34,592 bases of DNA from Pseudomonadota bacterium (GTDB taxonomy: Bacteria > Desulfobacterota > Desulfarculia > Adiutricales > JAGVGV01), in NCBI GenBank assembly GCA_018830135.1, contig JAHJTB010000023.1, positions 1-34,592 of the forward strand, written 5' to 3'. The notes under the pieces are model-generated. The model searched no databases and was not told where the DNA came from. It saw only the letters and a list, made by a program, of their open reading frames with translations. How positions within the stretch are numbered: position 1 is the stretch's first letter; every line of letters begins with the position of its first letter. A program made the translations under genes and the position numbers. Positions 8,927 to 19,637 of the stretch are shown in pieces.

Positions 8927-9013
8927 CCCGCGCGCCGGTTGACTTTCCCGTGCCGGGTCGGTAGGCTGGTTCCCGATCAAGGCCATATCAACCGTATTTC
9001 ATGACCCGAGGCC
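8927..9013 (+). repeat. Duplicated promoter segment, copy A
   Basis: This 87-bp segment aligns without gaps to 9631..9717, with 70 of 87 positions identical. The first 25 bases and the promoter hexamers are fully conserved, and the mismatches cluster downstream of the -10. Confidence 0.85.
8939..8967 (+). promoter_or_regulatory. Promoter of the lipoprotein gene
   Basis: TTGACT (8939-8944), a 17-nt spacer and TAGGCT (8962-8967). The hexamers and the spacer length are identical to those upstream of glpK, which supports a real function. Predicted start is near 8974, giving a leader of about 114 nt. Confidence 0.65.
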
Positions 9014-9087
9014 CGCCCGGTTTCGGGAGAACTGAAGGCGGTCCGGTTTCCGGAATGGCGTAAACGGCCGTCCAGGAGGTTGAACGG

Positions 9088-9567
9088 ATGAAGTATGCGG
9101 CCCTGCTGTTGATCGGCTTACTGATCGCCGGATGCGGCGCCACCAGGTACCAGCGGATCGGTTCCGAAGGCGGGTACGACGATCAGTGCATAACGGATAC
9201 CAACTGCCTGGTCTGGTTCAGGGGCAACAGCCAGACGCCATCTGAAAGAGCGATGTTCTATTCTCTGTACCGCTGCGCCGAACTGACCCTGGAAAGAGGC
9301 TTCGACTACTTCGTCGTCGAAAGCTCGATCGAGGACCTCCAGAAGAGCGAGTATCACGTCCCCGCCGAATACAAAACCACGACCACGACCGAAGGCAACA
9401 AGACGGAAACCAAGACTTCCTTCAGTCCCGCCCGGGTCGAGACCGTCGAAAAACCCCTAGCCAGGATCAGGATCAGCATGTTCAAGGGGGAAAAGCCGGC
9501 CGATGCCAAGGAAGCGTATTCCGCCCGCGAGGTCATGCGCAACCTGGAGCCCCGGATCGAGAGATAA
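9088..9567 (+). CDS. Small lipoprotein of unknown function (resembles CC0125/CC1285-type lipoproteins)
   Basis: The 159-aa product starts with a lipoprotein signal peptide, MKYAALLLIGLLIAGC, with lipobox LIAGC and Cys16 as the acylated residue. The mature part contains a YSLYRCAELTLERGFDYFVV helix-strand segment (about 54-73) that I associate with small CC0125/CC1285-type lipoproteins. A Thr/Lys-rich linker (TTTTTEGNKTETKT, about 98-111) and an IRISMFKGE strand follow. AGGAGG precedes the ATG by 8 nt. It should sit in the periplasmic face of the inner or outer membrane; its role is unknown. It shares a duplicated promoter with glpK downstream. Confidence 0.85.
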   Translation: MKYAALLLIGLLIAGCGATRYQRIGSEGGYDDQCITDTNCLVWFRGNSQTPSERAMFYSLYRCAELTLERGFDYFVVESSIEDLQKSEYHVPAEYKTTTTTEGNKTETKTSFSPARVETVEKPLARIRISMFKGEKPADAKEAYSAREVMRNLEPRIER

Positions 9568-9630
9568 AGCGCAGGTTATCAGTCAGGAGCTTCGCGAACT
9601 GTAGAGCTTGCAGGCACGGCGCTGGCGAGC

Positions 9631-9717
9631 CCCGCGCGCCGGTTGACTTTCCCGTACCAGGCCGGTAGGCTGGTCTGCGATCTGAGCCGTACATACCATA
9701 TTGAATGACGCGAGGCC
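9631..9717 (+). repeat. Duplicated promoter segment, copy B (upstream of glpK)
   Basis: Second copy of the 87-bp segment at 8927..9013, 704 bp downstream of it, ending 23 nt before the glpK ATG. Confidence 0.85.
9643..9671 (+). promoter_or_regulatory. glpK: glpK promoter
   Basis: TTGACT (9643-9648), a 17-nt spacer and TAGGCT (9666-9671), identical in hexamers and spacing to the promoter of copy A. Predicted start near 9678, about 63 nt before the ATG. Confidence 0.65.
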
Positions 9718-9740
9718 GGGAGCGGCCGGGGAGGCGGACG

Positions 9741-11261
9741 ATGAGCGGGCGGGAGAAGGGGTACGTGGGGGCCGTGGACCAGGGCACGACCAGTTCACGG
9801 TTCGTAATTTTCGATCGTCGGGGGGAGATCGCGGCCCTGGCCCAGCGGGAGCATCGGCAGTACTATCCGCGTCCGGGCTGGGTCGAGCACGACCCGGTGG
9901 AAATCCGGGACCGGACCTTCGATGTCGTCCGGGAGGCCCTGGGGCGGTCCGGCATCCGGGCCGGCGATCTGGCGGCCATCGGCGTGACCAACCAGCGGGA
10001 GACCACCGTGGTCTGGAACCCCGGGACCGGCGAACCGTACTATCCGGCCATCGTCTGGCAGGACACCCGGACCGACGACATCTGCCGCCGGCTGGCCGGC
10101 GGCGAGGGCGCGGACCGGTACCGGGCCCGGGTCGGCCTGCCGCTGGCCACCTATTTTTCCGGCCCCAAGATCAAATGGATTCTGGACAATGTTTCCGGGG
10201 TCCGTTCGGCCGCCGAGCGGGGCGAGGCGGTTTTCGGGAACATCGACACCTGGCTCATCTGGTGGCTGACCGGCGGGCCGGGCCGGGGCGTCCACGTCAC
10301 GGACGTGACCAACGCCAGCCGGACCATGCTCATGAACCTCGAGACCCTGGCCTGGGACCCGGAGATGATCGAGGCCATGACCGTGTATCCGGGGATGCTG
10401 CCGGCCATCCGCTCATCGAGCGAGGTTTACGGATATTCGGACCCGGACGGGGTTTTCGGCGAGCGGGTCGCGGTTTCCGGGGACCTGGGCGACCAGCAGG
10501 CCGCCCTGTTCGGCCAGACCTGCTTCGAGCCGGGGGAGGCCAAGAACACATACGGCACCGGCTGTTTCATGCTTCTGAACACCGGCCCGGACAAGGTCGA
10601 TTCCCGGCACGGTCTGCTGACCACCCTGGGCTACCGGATCGGGGACCGGCCTCCGGTTTACGCCCTGGAGGGTTCGGTGGCCATGGCCGGTTCGCTGGTC
10701 CAGTGGTTTCGGGACAATTTGGGGCTGGTGGCCGCCTCGTCGGAGATCGAGGCCCTGGCCCGGACCGTCGAGGACAACGGCGGATTGTATTTCGTGCCCG
10801 CCTTTACGGGCCTGTTCGCGCCGCACTGGCGAAGCGACGCCCGGGGCCTGATCATCGGGCTGACCCATTACATCGGCCGGGGGCACCTGGCCCGGGCGGT
10901 GCTCGAGGCCACGGCCTTTCAGACGCGTGAGGTCTTCGAGGCCATGGCCGCGGACAGCGGGATCGGCCTGAAGTCCTTGAAGGTGGACGGGGGCATGGTG
11001 GCCAACGACCTTCTGATGCAGTTTCAGGCCGACCTGTTGGGCATTCCGGTCATCCGGCCCAAAGTGGCCGAAACCACCGTCCTGGGCGCGGCCTATGCCG
11101 CGGGGTTTGCCGTGGGGTTCTGGAGGGACCCGGACGAGCTGTCGGCCAACTGGCGGGCGGACCGGTCGTGGGAGCCGGCCATGCCCGAGGCGCGGCGGGC
11201 CGAATTGTTCCGGGCCTGGCAAAAGGCGGTCCAGCGGTCCTACGGCTGGTTGGATGACTGA
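9741..11261 (+). CDS. glpK: Glycerol kinase (FGGY family)
   Basis: The 506-aa enzyme has the full family length. The ATP-binding start [11 protein letters not shown], then [12 protein letters not shown] and WQDTRTDD, belong to the first FGGY domain. [47 protein letters not shown] and [18 protein letters not shown] (a glycerol-kinase signature) belong to the second. It phosphorylates glycerol to glycerol-3-phosphate in the cytoplasm. I chose the ATG at 9741 because GGGGAGG precedes it by 6 nt and homologues start here; an ATG 36 nt upstream adds an Arg-rich stretch. No glpF or glpD is adjacent. The 3' end overlaps the convergent sensor kinase gene by 22 nt. Confidence 0.96.
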   Translation: MSGREKGYVGAVDQGTTSSRFVIFDRRGEIAALAQREHRQYYPRPGWVEHDPVEIRDRTFDVVREALGRSGIRAGDLAAIGVTNQRETTVVWNPGTGEPYYPAIVWQDTRTDDICRRLAGGEGADRYRARVGLPLATYFSGPKIKWILDNVSGVRSAAERGEAVFGNIDTWLIWWLTGGPGRGVHVTDVTNASRTMLMNLETLAWDPEMIEAMTVYPGMLPAIRSSSEVYGYSDPDGVFGERVAVSGDLGDQQAALFGQTCFEPGEAKNTYGTGCFMLLNTGPDKVDSRHGLLTTLGYRIGDRPPVYALEGSVAMAGSLVQWFRDNLGLVAASSEIEALARTVEDNGGLYFVPAFTGLFAPHWRSDARGLIIGLTHYIGRGHLARAVLEATAFQTREVFEAMAADSGIGLKSLKVDGGMVANDLLMQFQADLLGIPVIRPKVAETTVLGAAYAAGFAVGFWRDPDELSANWRADRSWEPAMPEARRAELFRAWQKAVQRSYGWLDD

Positions 11262-13831
11262 TCGGCCGGACTGCGGTCCAGGGTCCGGCGGATGACCCGG
11301 GCCAGCTCTTCCAGGGTCAGCGGCTTGAGGACAAAGGCGGCCATTCCGAGACGGCGGGCCTTGCTCTCGGACATGGTTTCGTTGAATCCGGTGCACAGGA
11401 TCACGGGCAGTTCCGGCCGGATGCGCATGATCTCCTCGCCCAGGCGATCTCCGGTCATGCCGGGCATGGTCATGTCGGTCACGACCAGATCGAATTCATC
11501 GGGCCGCTCCCGGAACAGGCTCAGGGCCTGTAGCGGGTCCCGGGACGAAACGACCCGGTAGCCCAACCGTTCCATCAAGGCCCGGCCCAGGTCCGCGATC
11601 TGGGCCTCGTCGTCCACGAACAGGATGCGTTCGCTTCCCCGCGCCAGCGGTCCGATCCGGTCCGTCTCCCGATCCACCCGGCCGTCGATGGCCGGAAAGT
11701 AGACGTGGAAGGCCGCGCCCCGACCGGGCCGGCTGGTCACACGGATCGCTCCGCCGTGGCCGCGCACGATGCCGTGGACCACGGAAAGCCCCATGCCCGT
11801 GCCTTCCCCCGTGGCTTTGGTCGTGAAAAACGGCTCGAAGATGCGCGGCAGGACTTTCATGTCCATGCCCGGACCGTCGTCCCGGACCGTCAGGCGGACA
11901 TGGGGCCCCGGGCCGAGGCCCTCGGGCTGTTCGTCGGGAGCGATGTCGCCGTCCATCCGGTCCAGGGAGACGTCGATCCGCCCGCCGGACCCGCCCAGGG
12001 CCTGGGCCGCGTTGGTGCACAGGTTGATCAGCAACTGGTGAATCTGGGTGCCGTCTCCGAGGATCACCGCCGGCTCGGTCCGGATGTCGGGCCGAATCTC
12101 GATCGTGGCCGGAAGGGAGGCCCGGAGGAATCGGAGGGCCTCATCGAGGAGCGGGGCCAGGTCCAGCGGCTTGGGGTCCGTCCGGGCCTGGCGGCTGAAG
12201 GTCAGAATCTGCTGGACCAGGTCCCTGGCCCGCCGGCCGGCCTGCAGCACGTTTTCCAGGTTCCGGCGCGGCTTGTCGCCCAGGTCGGGGTTCGTGAGGG
12301 CCATTTCGGTAAAACCTAGAATAATGGCCAGAATGTTGTTGAAGTCGTGGGCGATCCCGCCGGCCAGGGTGCCGATGGCCTCCATCTTCTGGGACTGCCG
12401 CAGTTGGGTCTCCAGGCGTTTGGCCTCCGAGACGTCCTCAACGATGCCCTGCACGCCCCGGACCAGGCCCTGATCGTCGGTAATGGGCCGGAGATGATAG
12501 CGCAGGAAGACCTCCTTGGCCCACTTGCTCGTGTACGGGGTTTCGAAAATTCCGGACTCCCCGTTTTCCAGGCATTGCCGGAAATGCTCGACCACGCCGG
12601 ACTCGGCCAGAGGGGCGAAGGTCAGCATATTGATGGCCCGGGTCTCCTCCAGGGAGGGGGAACCGAGTATCTCGGCCAGTTTTTTATTCAGGTCCATGAT
12701 GCGGCCCTGGCGGTCGACCGAGAGGATTCCCAGGGGCGCGTTCTCGACGAGCAGGCGGTACCGGGCCTCGCTGTTCCGGAGTTGAGCCTCCCGGGTCTGG
12801 ATCGCGTCACTCATGACGGTGAAGTCCTCGGCCAGTTTCTCCAGTTCGGGATAGCTCCGGCCCAAGGGGCGAATCTGGTAGTCGCCTTCGGCAATCCGTC
12901 CGGCGTGGGTCATGAGATGTTCCAGCGGGTCGAGGGTCCGCCGGATAATGGCCCGGGCCACAAACAGGGCCGCCAGGAAGACGATCAAGGCTCCGGACAG
13001 AAACAGCTCCCGGACCCGGACCACCGGGGCATAGGCCTCCTCGATCGGCTGCAGGACCACGACCAGCCAGCCGGTGCCCGGAATGCCCGCCGCGCCGCCC
13101 AACAGGTCCTTCGAGTCATGGCGGTATTGCAGGGTCCCTTCCCAACCGGAAAGCCCCCGCCTGATCAGGCGGTGGTCCTTGACGTTGACCCGTCGGGCGA
13201 CCATGTCGGCCAGCGGGTGGGCGATCACGGTCCCGTCCCGGTCGATGACCGCCGCGAAGCCCTGGCCGCTGATGGAAACCCGATCGACGATCTGCTTGAT
13301 CGCGGCCAGATCGATGTAGCCCACGGCCAGGCCGTCTGCCATGGGGCTGGCCAGGGCCAGGGTGACTTCACCGGTCCGGGCCGAGATAAATGTCGTGGAC
13401 CAGGACGGGCGGCCCAGGTCCAGCGCGGTCTGGACAAAGGGCTGGCCCAGGAGATTGATGTTCTGGTAGTTGGGCGAGAAGGGGGCCATGTGACGCACGC
13501 GCCCCTGGCGGTCCAGGACCAGGATCATGTTGAAGAAACGGTACCGTTCCGCCAGGACTCCGATGTAGCGGTTCATCTGGTCCGGTTCGATCAGGCCGGC
13601 CTCCTCGGAGACGGACCCGAGCTGTTTGAGCAGGTTCAGGGGTTCCTGCAGGAAAAGCGTGACCTCGCCGGCCAGGGACCGGGCCAGGACGAAATTTTTC
13701 CGGGAAATCTCCTGGGTCAGACTTCGGGTCAGGACGTGCATCGTGATATAGCCGATGACCAGGAGCGGCAGGACGCCGATAAAGACGAAAAGGAAGGTCA
13801 GGATGTCCCTGAGGGAGAGGCGGAACTTCAC
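11240..13831 (-). CDS. Hybrid sensor histidine kinase (Cache-HAMP-PAS-HisKA-HATPase-REC)
   Basis: The 863-aa protein has a transmembrane helix at about 10-32, a periplasmic double-Cache-type sensor (about 40-265), a second helix (about 277-297), HAMP (about 298-350) and PAS (about 355-470). The kinase core follows: His495 in [11 protein letters not shown] is the phosphorylated residue, the N box is near 600-612, the G boxes are DDGPGM (651-656) and GTGMGLS. The C-terminal receiver domain (about 735-855) has its acceptor Asp786 in VVTDMTMPG. It is a membrane sensor that autophosphorylates and passes phosphate to its own receiver; no separate DNA-binding regulator or Hpt protein is adjacent. 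The binding-protein gene ends 3 nt upstream, so the two are almost certainly one operon. Confidence 0.93.
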   Translation of the reverse strand: MKFRLSLRDILTFLFVFIGVLPLLVIGYITMHVLTRSLTQEISRKNFVLARSLAGEVTLFLQEPLNLLKQLGSVSEEAGLIEPDQMNRYIGVLAERYRFFNMILVLDRQGRVRHMAPFSPNYQNINLLGQPFVQTALDLGRPSWSTTFISARTGEVTLALASPMADGLAVGYIDLAAIKQIVDRVSISGQGFAAVIDRDGTVIAHPLADMVARRVNVKDHRLIRRGLSGWEGTLQYRHDSKDLLGGAAGIPGTGWLVVVLQPIEEAYAPVVRVRELFLSGALIVFLAALFVARAIIRRTLDPLEHLMTHAGRIAEGDYQIRPLGRSYPELEKLAEDFTVMSDAIQTREAQLRNSEARYRLLVENAPLGILSVDRQGRIMDLNKKLAEILGSPSLEETRAINMLTFAPLAESGVVEHFRQCLENGESGIFETPYTSKWAKEVFLRYHLRPITDDQGLVRGVQGIVEDVSEAKRLETQLRQSQKMEAIGTLAGGIAHDFNNILAIILGFTEMALTNPDLGDKPRRNLENVLQAGRRARDLVQQILTFSRQARTDPKPLDLAPLLDEALRFLRASLPATIEIRPDIRTEPAVILGDGTQIHQLLINLCTNAAQALGGSGGRIDVSLDRMDGDIAPDEQPEGLGPGPHVRLTVRDDGPGMDMKVLPRIFEPFFTTKATGEGTGMGLSVVHGIVRGHGGAIRVTSRPGRGAAFHVYFPAIDGRVDRETDRIGPLARGSERILFVDDEAQIADLGRALMERLGYRVVSSRDPLQALSLFRERPDEFDLVVTDMTMPGMTGDRLGEEIMRIRPELPVILCTGFNETMSESKARRLGMAAFVLKPLTLEELARVIRRTLDRSPADQSSNQP

Positions 13832-13834
13832 GCG

Positions 13835-14980
13835 CTACTCCACGACTTCGAACTTGCCCTGGCGGACGGTCATGATCGCCCGCCCGCGTTTCGGATCGCC
13901 GAAGCGGTCGAAGGTGATCGGTCCGCCCACGGACTCGATCCGGCCCAGGCGCACAATGGTCTCTCTCAATCGGGCCGGGTCGTCGTCCACGGCCAGGGCC
14001 TGGAAAAGGACCCGGGCCGATTCATAGCCCAGACGGGCGGCAAAGTTCGGCGGGTGTCCGAAGCGATCGGCAAATCGCTTGTTGAAGGCCAGGTTTTGCG
14101 GGGTCTTGACTTCCTGGCCCGTGGACTGGGAAAACAGGACCCCCTCGACGGCCGGCCCCCCGTGCTGGATGAAGTCGTCGGTCATGGCCCAGGCCGAGGA
14201 GAAAATGGGAATTTGGGGCGCGATCAGGCGGACGTGCTGGCATATCAGGGCCGCGTCCAGGGCCCCGGCCAGGATGAACAGGCCGTCCGGCTTGTCGGTC
14301 AGGGCCTGTTGGGCCAGTTGGGGAAAGGAGACGCGCGGGCCCGAAGTAAAGGTCACGGTCGTAACCAGTTGTCCGCCATGGCCTTTGAGTTCGGCTTGGA
14401 AATGCCGGACCATGTTTTCCGAATAGGGCCGGTTGGACAGGTCGCAGATGGCGGCGATCCGGCTCAGATGCATCCGGGACCCGGCCAGGCTGGCCAATTG
14501 TTCCGCCTGAAACCGGTTGGGCTGGGTGACCCGGAAAAAGTAGTCGTCCCGGCCGGACAGCTTGTCGGTGCTGGTGGTCGGGCTGATCATGACCATCCGG
14601 GCCTGGTTGATCAGGGGCACGGCCGCCACGGACATGCTGCTGGTCATGTGCCCGATGATGGCCGCCACGCCCGCTTCGATCAGCTCCCGGTCGGCCTTGA
14701 CGGCCGCCCGCGGGTCCTGGCGGTCGTCCTTGGCGATCAGTTCCACCCGGCGGCCATGGATGCCCCCGGTCTGGTTGATTTCGTCCACGGCCAGGATCAC
14801 CCCGTTCCGGCCGGCAATGCCCAGGTCGGACAGGCGTCCGGTGAGTCCGCCGACAAAACCCACTTTGATCGGTTTGTGACTGTCGCATCCGATGGCCAGG
14901 CCGATAAGGAGGCAGACCAGGGCGGCGAAAACGGTTCGGCCCAGACAGATTCGACCCCGTTGCCGCTTGATCCGGACCAT
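13835..14980 (-). CDS. Periplasmic binding lipoprotein (branched-chain amino acid/amide type, Peripla_BP_6)
   Basis: The 381-aa protein has an Arg-rich start, a hydrophobic segment (about 16-30) and lipobox LAIGC with Cys32, so it should be anchored to the membrane on the periplasmic side. The mature part is a type I periplasmic binding fold. KVGFVGGLTGRLSDLGIAGRNG (about 39-60) and EINQTGGIHGRRVELIAKDD (about 67-86) match LivJ/UrtA-type proteins. Transporters of this class normally come with LivHMGF genes; none is here. The sensor kinase follows after 3 nt, so I infer that this protein presents a ligand to the kinase's periplasmic domain. GGAGGAG precedes the ATG. The ligand is unknown. Confidence 0.88.
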   Translation of the reverse strand: MVRIKRQRGRICLGRTVFAALVCLLIGLAIGCDSHKPIKVGFVGGLTGRLSDLGIAGRNGVILAVDEINQTGGIHGRRVELIAKDDRQDPRAAVKADRELIEAGVAAIIGHMTSSMSVAAVPLINQARMVMISPTTSTDKLSGRDDYFFRVTQPNRFQAEQLASLAGSRMHLSRIAAICDLSNRPYSENMVRHFQAELKGHGGQLVTTVTFTSGPRVSFPQLAQQALTDKPDGLFILAGALDAALICQHVRLIAPQIPIFSSAWAMTDDFIQHGGPAVEGVLFSQSTGQEVKTPQNLAFNKRFADRFGHPPNFAARLGYESARVLFQALAVDDDPARLRETIVRLGRIESVGGPITFDRFGDPKRGRAIMTVRQGKFEVVE

Positions 14981-15014
14981 CGGCTCCTCCGGGAAAGGCT
15001 ATCGAGGCTGCCGT

Positions 15015-15035
15015 CGCGCCGGCCCGTCCGGCGCG
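15015..15035. repeat. Hairpin in the leader of the binding-protein/kinase operon
   Basis: CGCGCCGG (15015-15022) and CCGGCGCG (15028-15035) form a perfect 8-bp stem with a 5-nt loop, 35-55 nt upstream of the binding-protein ATG. It could affect mRNA stability or bind a regulator; nothing else in 14981-15248 is recognisable. Confidence 0.45.
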
Positions 15036-15248
15036 GTTCAGATGCGGATCGAACACGTCGCGGGATGGGTATCCGGGTTGGGACCTCTAGGCGCCCTGAA
15101 AAAGGAATGAATTGATCCGGGCAATCGCCCTTTTTCGATCATGGACCATGGGCGGGGATAATGCAAGGCGGTTCAATTGCCCGGGCGGTCTTCGGCGGAA
15201 CTGGGAATCGATGATGGCCGGGGCGGCCAGGATGCCCGGACGCGGGTC

Positions 15249-16493
15249 TCAGACAGCGGACCGGCGGGCCGCGCCGGCGGCCAGGCCTTTGATGGTCAGG
15301 CCCTGGACGACGATGGAAAACACGACCACCACGTAGGTCATGGTCAGGAGGACTTCCCGCCCGCAGCTCTGGCAGAGAGACAGGGCCAGGGCCACGGAAA
15401 TCCCGCCCCGGAGACCGCCCCAGGTCATGACGCGGACCGCGCCGGGGGAAAAGGGCCGATATTTCCGCATCAGCCCGACGGGCAGGCCCAAGGAGAGCAG
15501 CCGGGCCAGCAGGGCGATGGGCACGGCCAGGAGCCCGGCCAGGATATAGCGGGTATCCAGGGTCAGGACCATGACCTCGAGGCCGATCAGGACGAAGAGG
15601 ACGGCGTTGAGTATCTCGTCGACCAACTCCCAAAAATCGTCCAGGTGTTCCCGCGTGGTGTCGGACATGGCCAGGCGCCGTCCGTGGTTGCCGATCAGAA
15701 GTCCGGCCAGGACCATGGCCAGAGGGGCGGACAGGTGCAGGGCATTGGCCAGGGTGTACCCGCCCATGACCAGGGCCAGGGTGACCAGGGTTTCCACACG
15801 GTAGTTGTTGACCCGGCGCAGCATCAAATAGGCGGCGTATCCGGCGGCCAGTCCGAAGAGGGCCCCGCCCAGGGCCTCCTTGGCCAAAAGGGCCGCGATG
15901 TGGCCCGCGTCCGGCTGCCCCGAACCCGTGGCCGTCTCGAAGAGCAGGAGGAAGATGACCACGCCGATGCCGTCGTTGAAAAGAGATTCGCCGGCGATCT
16001 TGGTTTCGAGGCTCTTGGGCACTCCGGCTTTTTTCAGGATGCCGATGACGGCAATGGGATCGGTCGGGGATATCAGGGCGCCGAAGAGAAGGCCGTCGAT
16101 GTAGCGCAGCCCCAGTCCCATCAGGTGGCTCAGGGCGAAAACCGCGGACCCGACCAGAAAGGTCGAAGCCAGGACGCCGAAGGTGGCAAAGATGGTGATG
16201 GCCCATTTCTGTTCGGCCAGGTCGTTGAGGTCCACGTGGAGGGCTCCGGCGAAAAGCAGCAGGCCCAGCATGCCTTCCAGCAGGACCTTGCCGAAGTCGA
16301 TGCCCCGGACGAAGGCGCCGGCCCCGGCCCGGACGGGGAGGCCCCAGGCTTCCAGGGCCAGCAGGACCAGGGAAACGCCCAGGGACATCAGCACCAGCCC
16401 GATGTTCATGGGCAGGCCGAGAAACCGGTCGTTGAGCCAGGCCAGGAGGGCGGCCAGGGTGATCAGGACGGCGATGACATACAGGGGCTCCAA
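15249..16493 (-). CDS. Na+/H+ (or K+/H+) antiporter, CPA1 family
   Basis: The 414-aa protein is made of about twelve hydrophobic segments. The CPA1 signatures are present: LLLFAGALHVD (about 78-88), SPTDPIAV (142-149), GESLFNDGIGVV (168-179) with the Asn173-Asp174 pair expected at the ion site, and the late GGLRGGISVALALSL. It exchanges cytoplasmic monovalent cations for protons at the inner membrane, for pH or salt control. The ATG at 16493 is 40 nt after the stop of a MarR-type regulator gene in the same direction, so the two are likely co-transcribed and the regulator may control the antiporter. The ion preference cannot be read from the sequence. Confidence 0.92.
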   Translation of the reverse strand: MEPLYVIAVLITLAALLAWLNDRFLGLPMNIGLVLMSLGVSLVLLALEAWGLPVRAGAGAFVRGIDFGKVLLEGMLGLLLFAGALHVDLNDLAEQKWAITIFATFGVLASTFLVGSAVFALSHLMGLGLRYIDGLLFGALISPTDPIAVIGILKKAGVPKSLETKIAGESLFNDGIGVVIFLLLFETATGSGQPDAGHIAALLAKEALGGALFGLAAGYAAYLMLRRVNNYRVETLVTLALVMGGYTLANALHLSAPLAMVLAGLLIGNHGRRLAMSDTTREHLDDFWELVDEILNAVLFVLIGLEVMVLTLDTRYILAGLLAVPIALLARLLSLGLPVGLMRKYRPFSPGAVRVMTWGGLRGGISVALALSLCQSCGREVLLTMTYVVVVFSIVVQGLTIKGLAAGAARRSAV

Positions 16494-16533
16494 GACGGCC
16501 TCCAGAGAAACGGCGGGTGTGCCGGATGGGTTC

Positions 16534-16998
16534 TTAAGGGCCGGTCCGGCCCGAAGCGATTTCGTACAATCGGTTCAGCCCGTTGCGGAGCACGGCTTCC
16601 GCGCCGGGCGGCAGGGCCTCGGCCAGCAGGCGTTCACTGTCCTCGACCCGGGCCATGAGTTCGGGTAAAAAGGATTCGGCGTATTCGGTCAGATACAGCT
16701 TGCCGGATCGACGATCGGCCGGGTTCGGTTCCCGCCGCACCAGGCCCTTTGCTTCCAGGCGGTCCAGAATGGACATGACCGTGGCCTCGTCCTTGAAATG
16801 GCGCAGGACCAGACCGTGGGCGTCCAGACCCTCGCCGTGGTACAGATGAGTCAGAATTCCGAACTGGGTGATGGTAATATGGTAATCGGCCGCGATCTCG
16901 GCGATTCGGTTTCTGATGGCCTGGTTGGTCCGGGCGATCAGATAGCCGATGTGCTCCTGGCTGGACAAACCGGTTCCTCCTGGTTTCCTGGCCAACAT
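16534..16998 (-). CDS. MarR-family transcriptional regulator
   Basis: The 154-aa protein has the MarR winged-helix layout: helix 1 HIGYLIARTNQAIRNRI (about 16-32), the helix-turn-helix around ITITQFGILTHLY and VLRHFKDEATVMSILDRLEAKGLV (about 41-87), and the wing PNPADRRSGKLYLTE (about 92-105), where the DxRxxxLxLT pattern is diagnostic. I start it at 16998 because AAGGA precedes this ATG by about 6 nt; an in-frame ATG 90 nt upstream lies in a dispersed repeat and adds non-family residues. It probably binds DNA as a dimer and responds to a small ligand. The antiporter gene lies 40 nt downstream. Confidence 0.88.
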   Translation of the reverse strand: MLARKPGGTGLSSQEHIGYLIARTNQAIRNRIAEIAADYHITITQFGILTHLYHGEGLDAHGLVLRHFKDEATVMSILDRLEAKGLVRREPNPADRRSGKLYLTEYAESFLPELMARVEDSERLLAEALPPGAEAVLRNGLNRLYEIASGRTGP

Positions 16999-17064
16999 GC
17001 GTTTCCTTAACAAAGTAGTCCCGGCAGGTCCGTTTTTCAATGGCCGGCCCCAGCAGGAAGCGGG

Positions 17065-17079
17065 TGCGAAATCCGGGTT
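17065..17079 (-). repeat. Partial copy of the AACCCGGATTT repeat end
   Basis: Read on the minus strand this is AACCCGGATTTCGCA, one mismatch from the start of the 20-kb element's terminal repeat. It lies between the katG terminator and the MarR gene. Only the end is preserved. Confidence 0.5.
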
Positions 17080-17094
17080 GAGGGCCAAAAGAAA

Positions 17095-17128
17095 GGGCGG
17101 CGTTTCAGATTGGTTCGAAACGCCGCCC
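17095..17128 (-). terminator. Rho-independent terminator of katG
   Basis: On the minus strand a perfect 12-bp stem, GGGCGGCGTTTC and GAAACGCCGCCC with a 10-nt loop, is followed by TTTCTTTT. It lies about 130 nt after the katG stop and separates katG from the MarR gene. Confidence 0.85.
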
Positions 17129-17257
17129 TCATTTGTTGCCGATAGCCTCCGTGAGCGTTCAAGACATCCGTCAATTCGTGGCGGTTACCGCCTCCTGATC
17201 ATCCGATTTCCAGTTCAGAATACGCTCCGGAAGCCCTCGAAGACGTTTATGCTACGA

Positions 17258-19459
<2,202 letters not shown>

Positions 19460-19594
19460 TTATGCACCGTGCTGCTTTGAATACATTGCTTCGGTTGTTC
19501 GAGTTGGTTTCCGGTTGCCGGCCGGTCTTTGAACCCGACTTTTGCGGGCGGGTTGAAGCCGGCCGGGGCCTTGGTTCGGATTCTGGTTGTCAAT

Positions 19595-19609
19595 GGAAAA
19601 TGATTCTCC
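19595..19609. promoter_or_regulatory. Candidate PerR/Fur operator between perR and katG
   Basis: GGAAAAT-G-ATTCTCC is a 7-1-7 inverted repeat with six of seven pairs matching, the architecture of Fur/PerR boxes and with the central AATGATT core. It lies 163-177 nt upstream of the katG ATG and just after the perR stop. A TTGACA overlaps nearby (19588-19593, minus strand), but no matching -10 was found at the normal distance. Confidence 0.5.
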
Positions 19610-19637
19610 GTAACACGTTAAAAAAAATCCCCCCCAT

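Larger units (their letters stand above)
8606..9087. other. Gene-free region with hairpin repeat and promoter copy A
   Basis: About 480 nt without a credible gene. From left to right it holds an unremarkable stretch with the 5' side of the thioesterase gene (8606-8850), a tandem hairpin repeat (8853-8901), and the first copy of a duplicated promoter segment (8927-9013) leading into the lipoprotein gene. Confidence 0.6.

Noticed and set aside
12347-15115. 922-codon plus-strand open frame
   Set aside because: It is fully antisense to the sensor kinase and binding-protein genes. In GC-rich coding DNA the reverse strand often stays open; the translation is low-complexity Gly/Gln/Asp with no motif or start signal.
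15118-15140. Plus-strand GGGC-AATC-GCCC-TTTTT terminator
   Set aside because: The stem is only four to five pairs and no plus-strand gene ends nearby.
16999-17088. 90-nt N-terminal extension of the MarR regulator
   Set aside because: It would start inside a dispersed repeat, has no ribosome-binding sequence, and adds residues not found in the family; ATG 16998 has AAGGA upstream.
19588-19593. TTGACA (minus strand) as the katG -35 box
   Set aside because: Seventeen nucleotides downstream is GGCCCC rather than a -10; the match alone is not enough for a promoter call.
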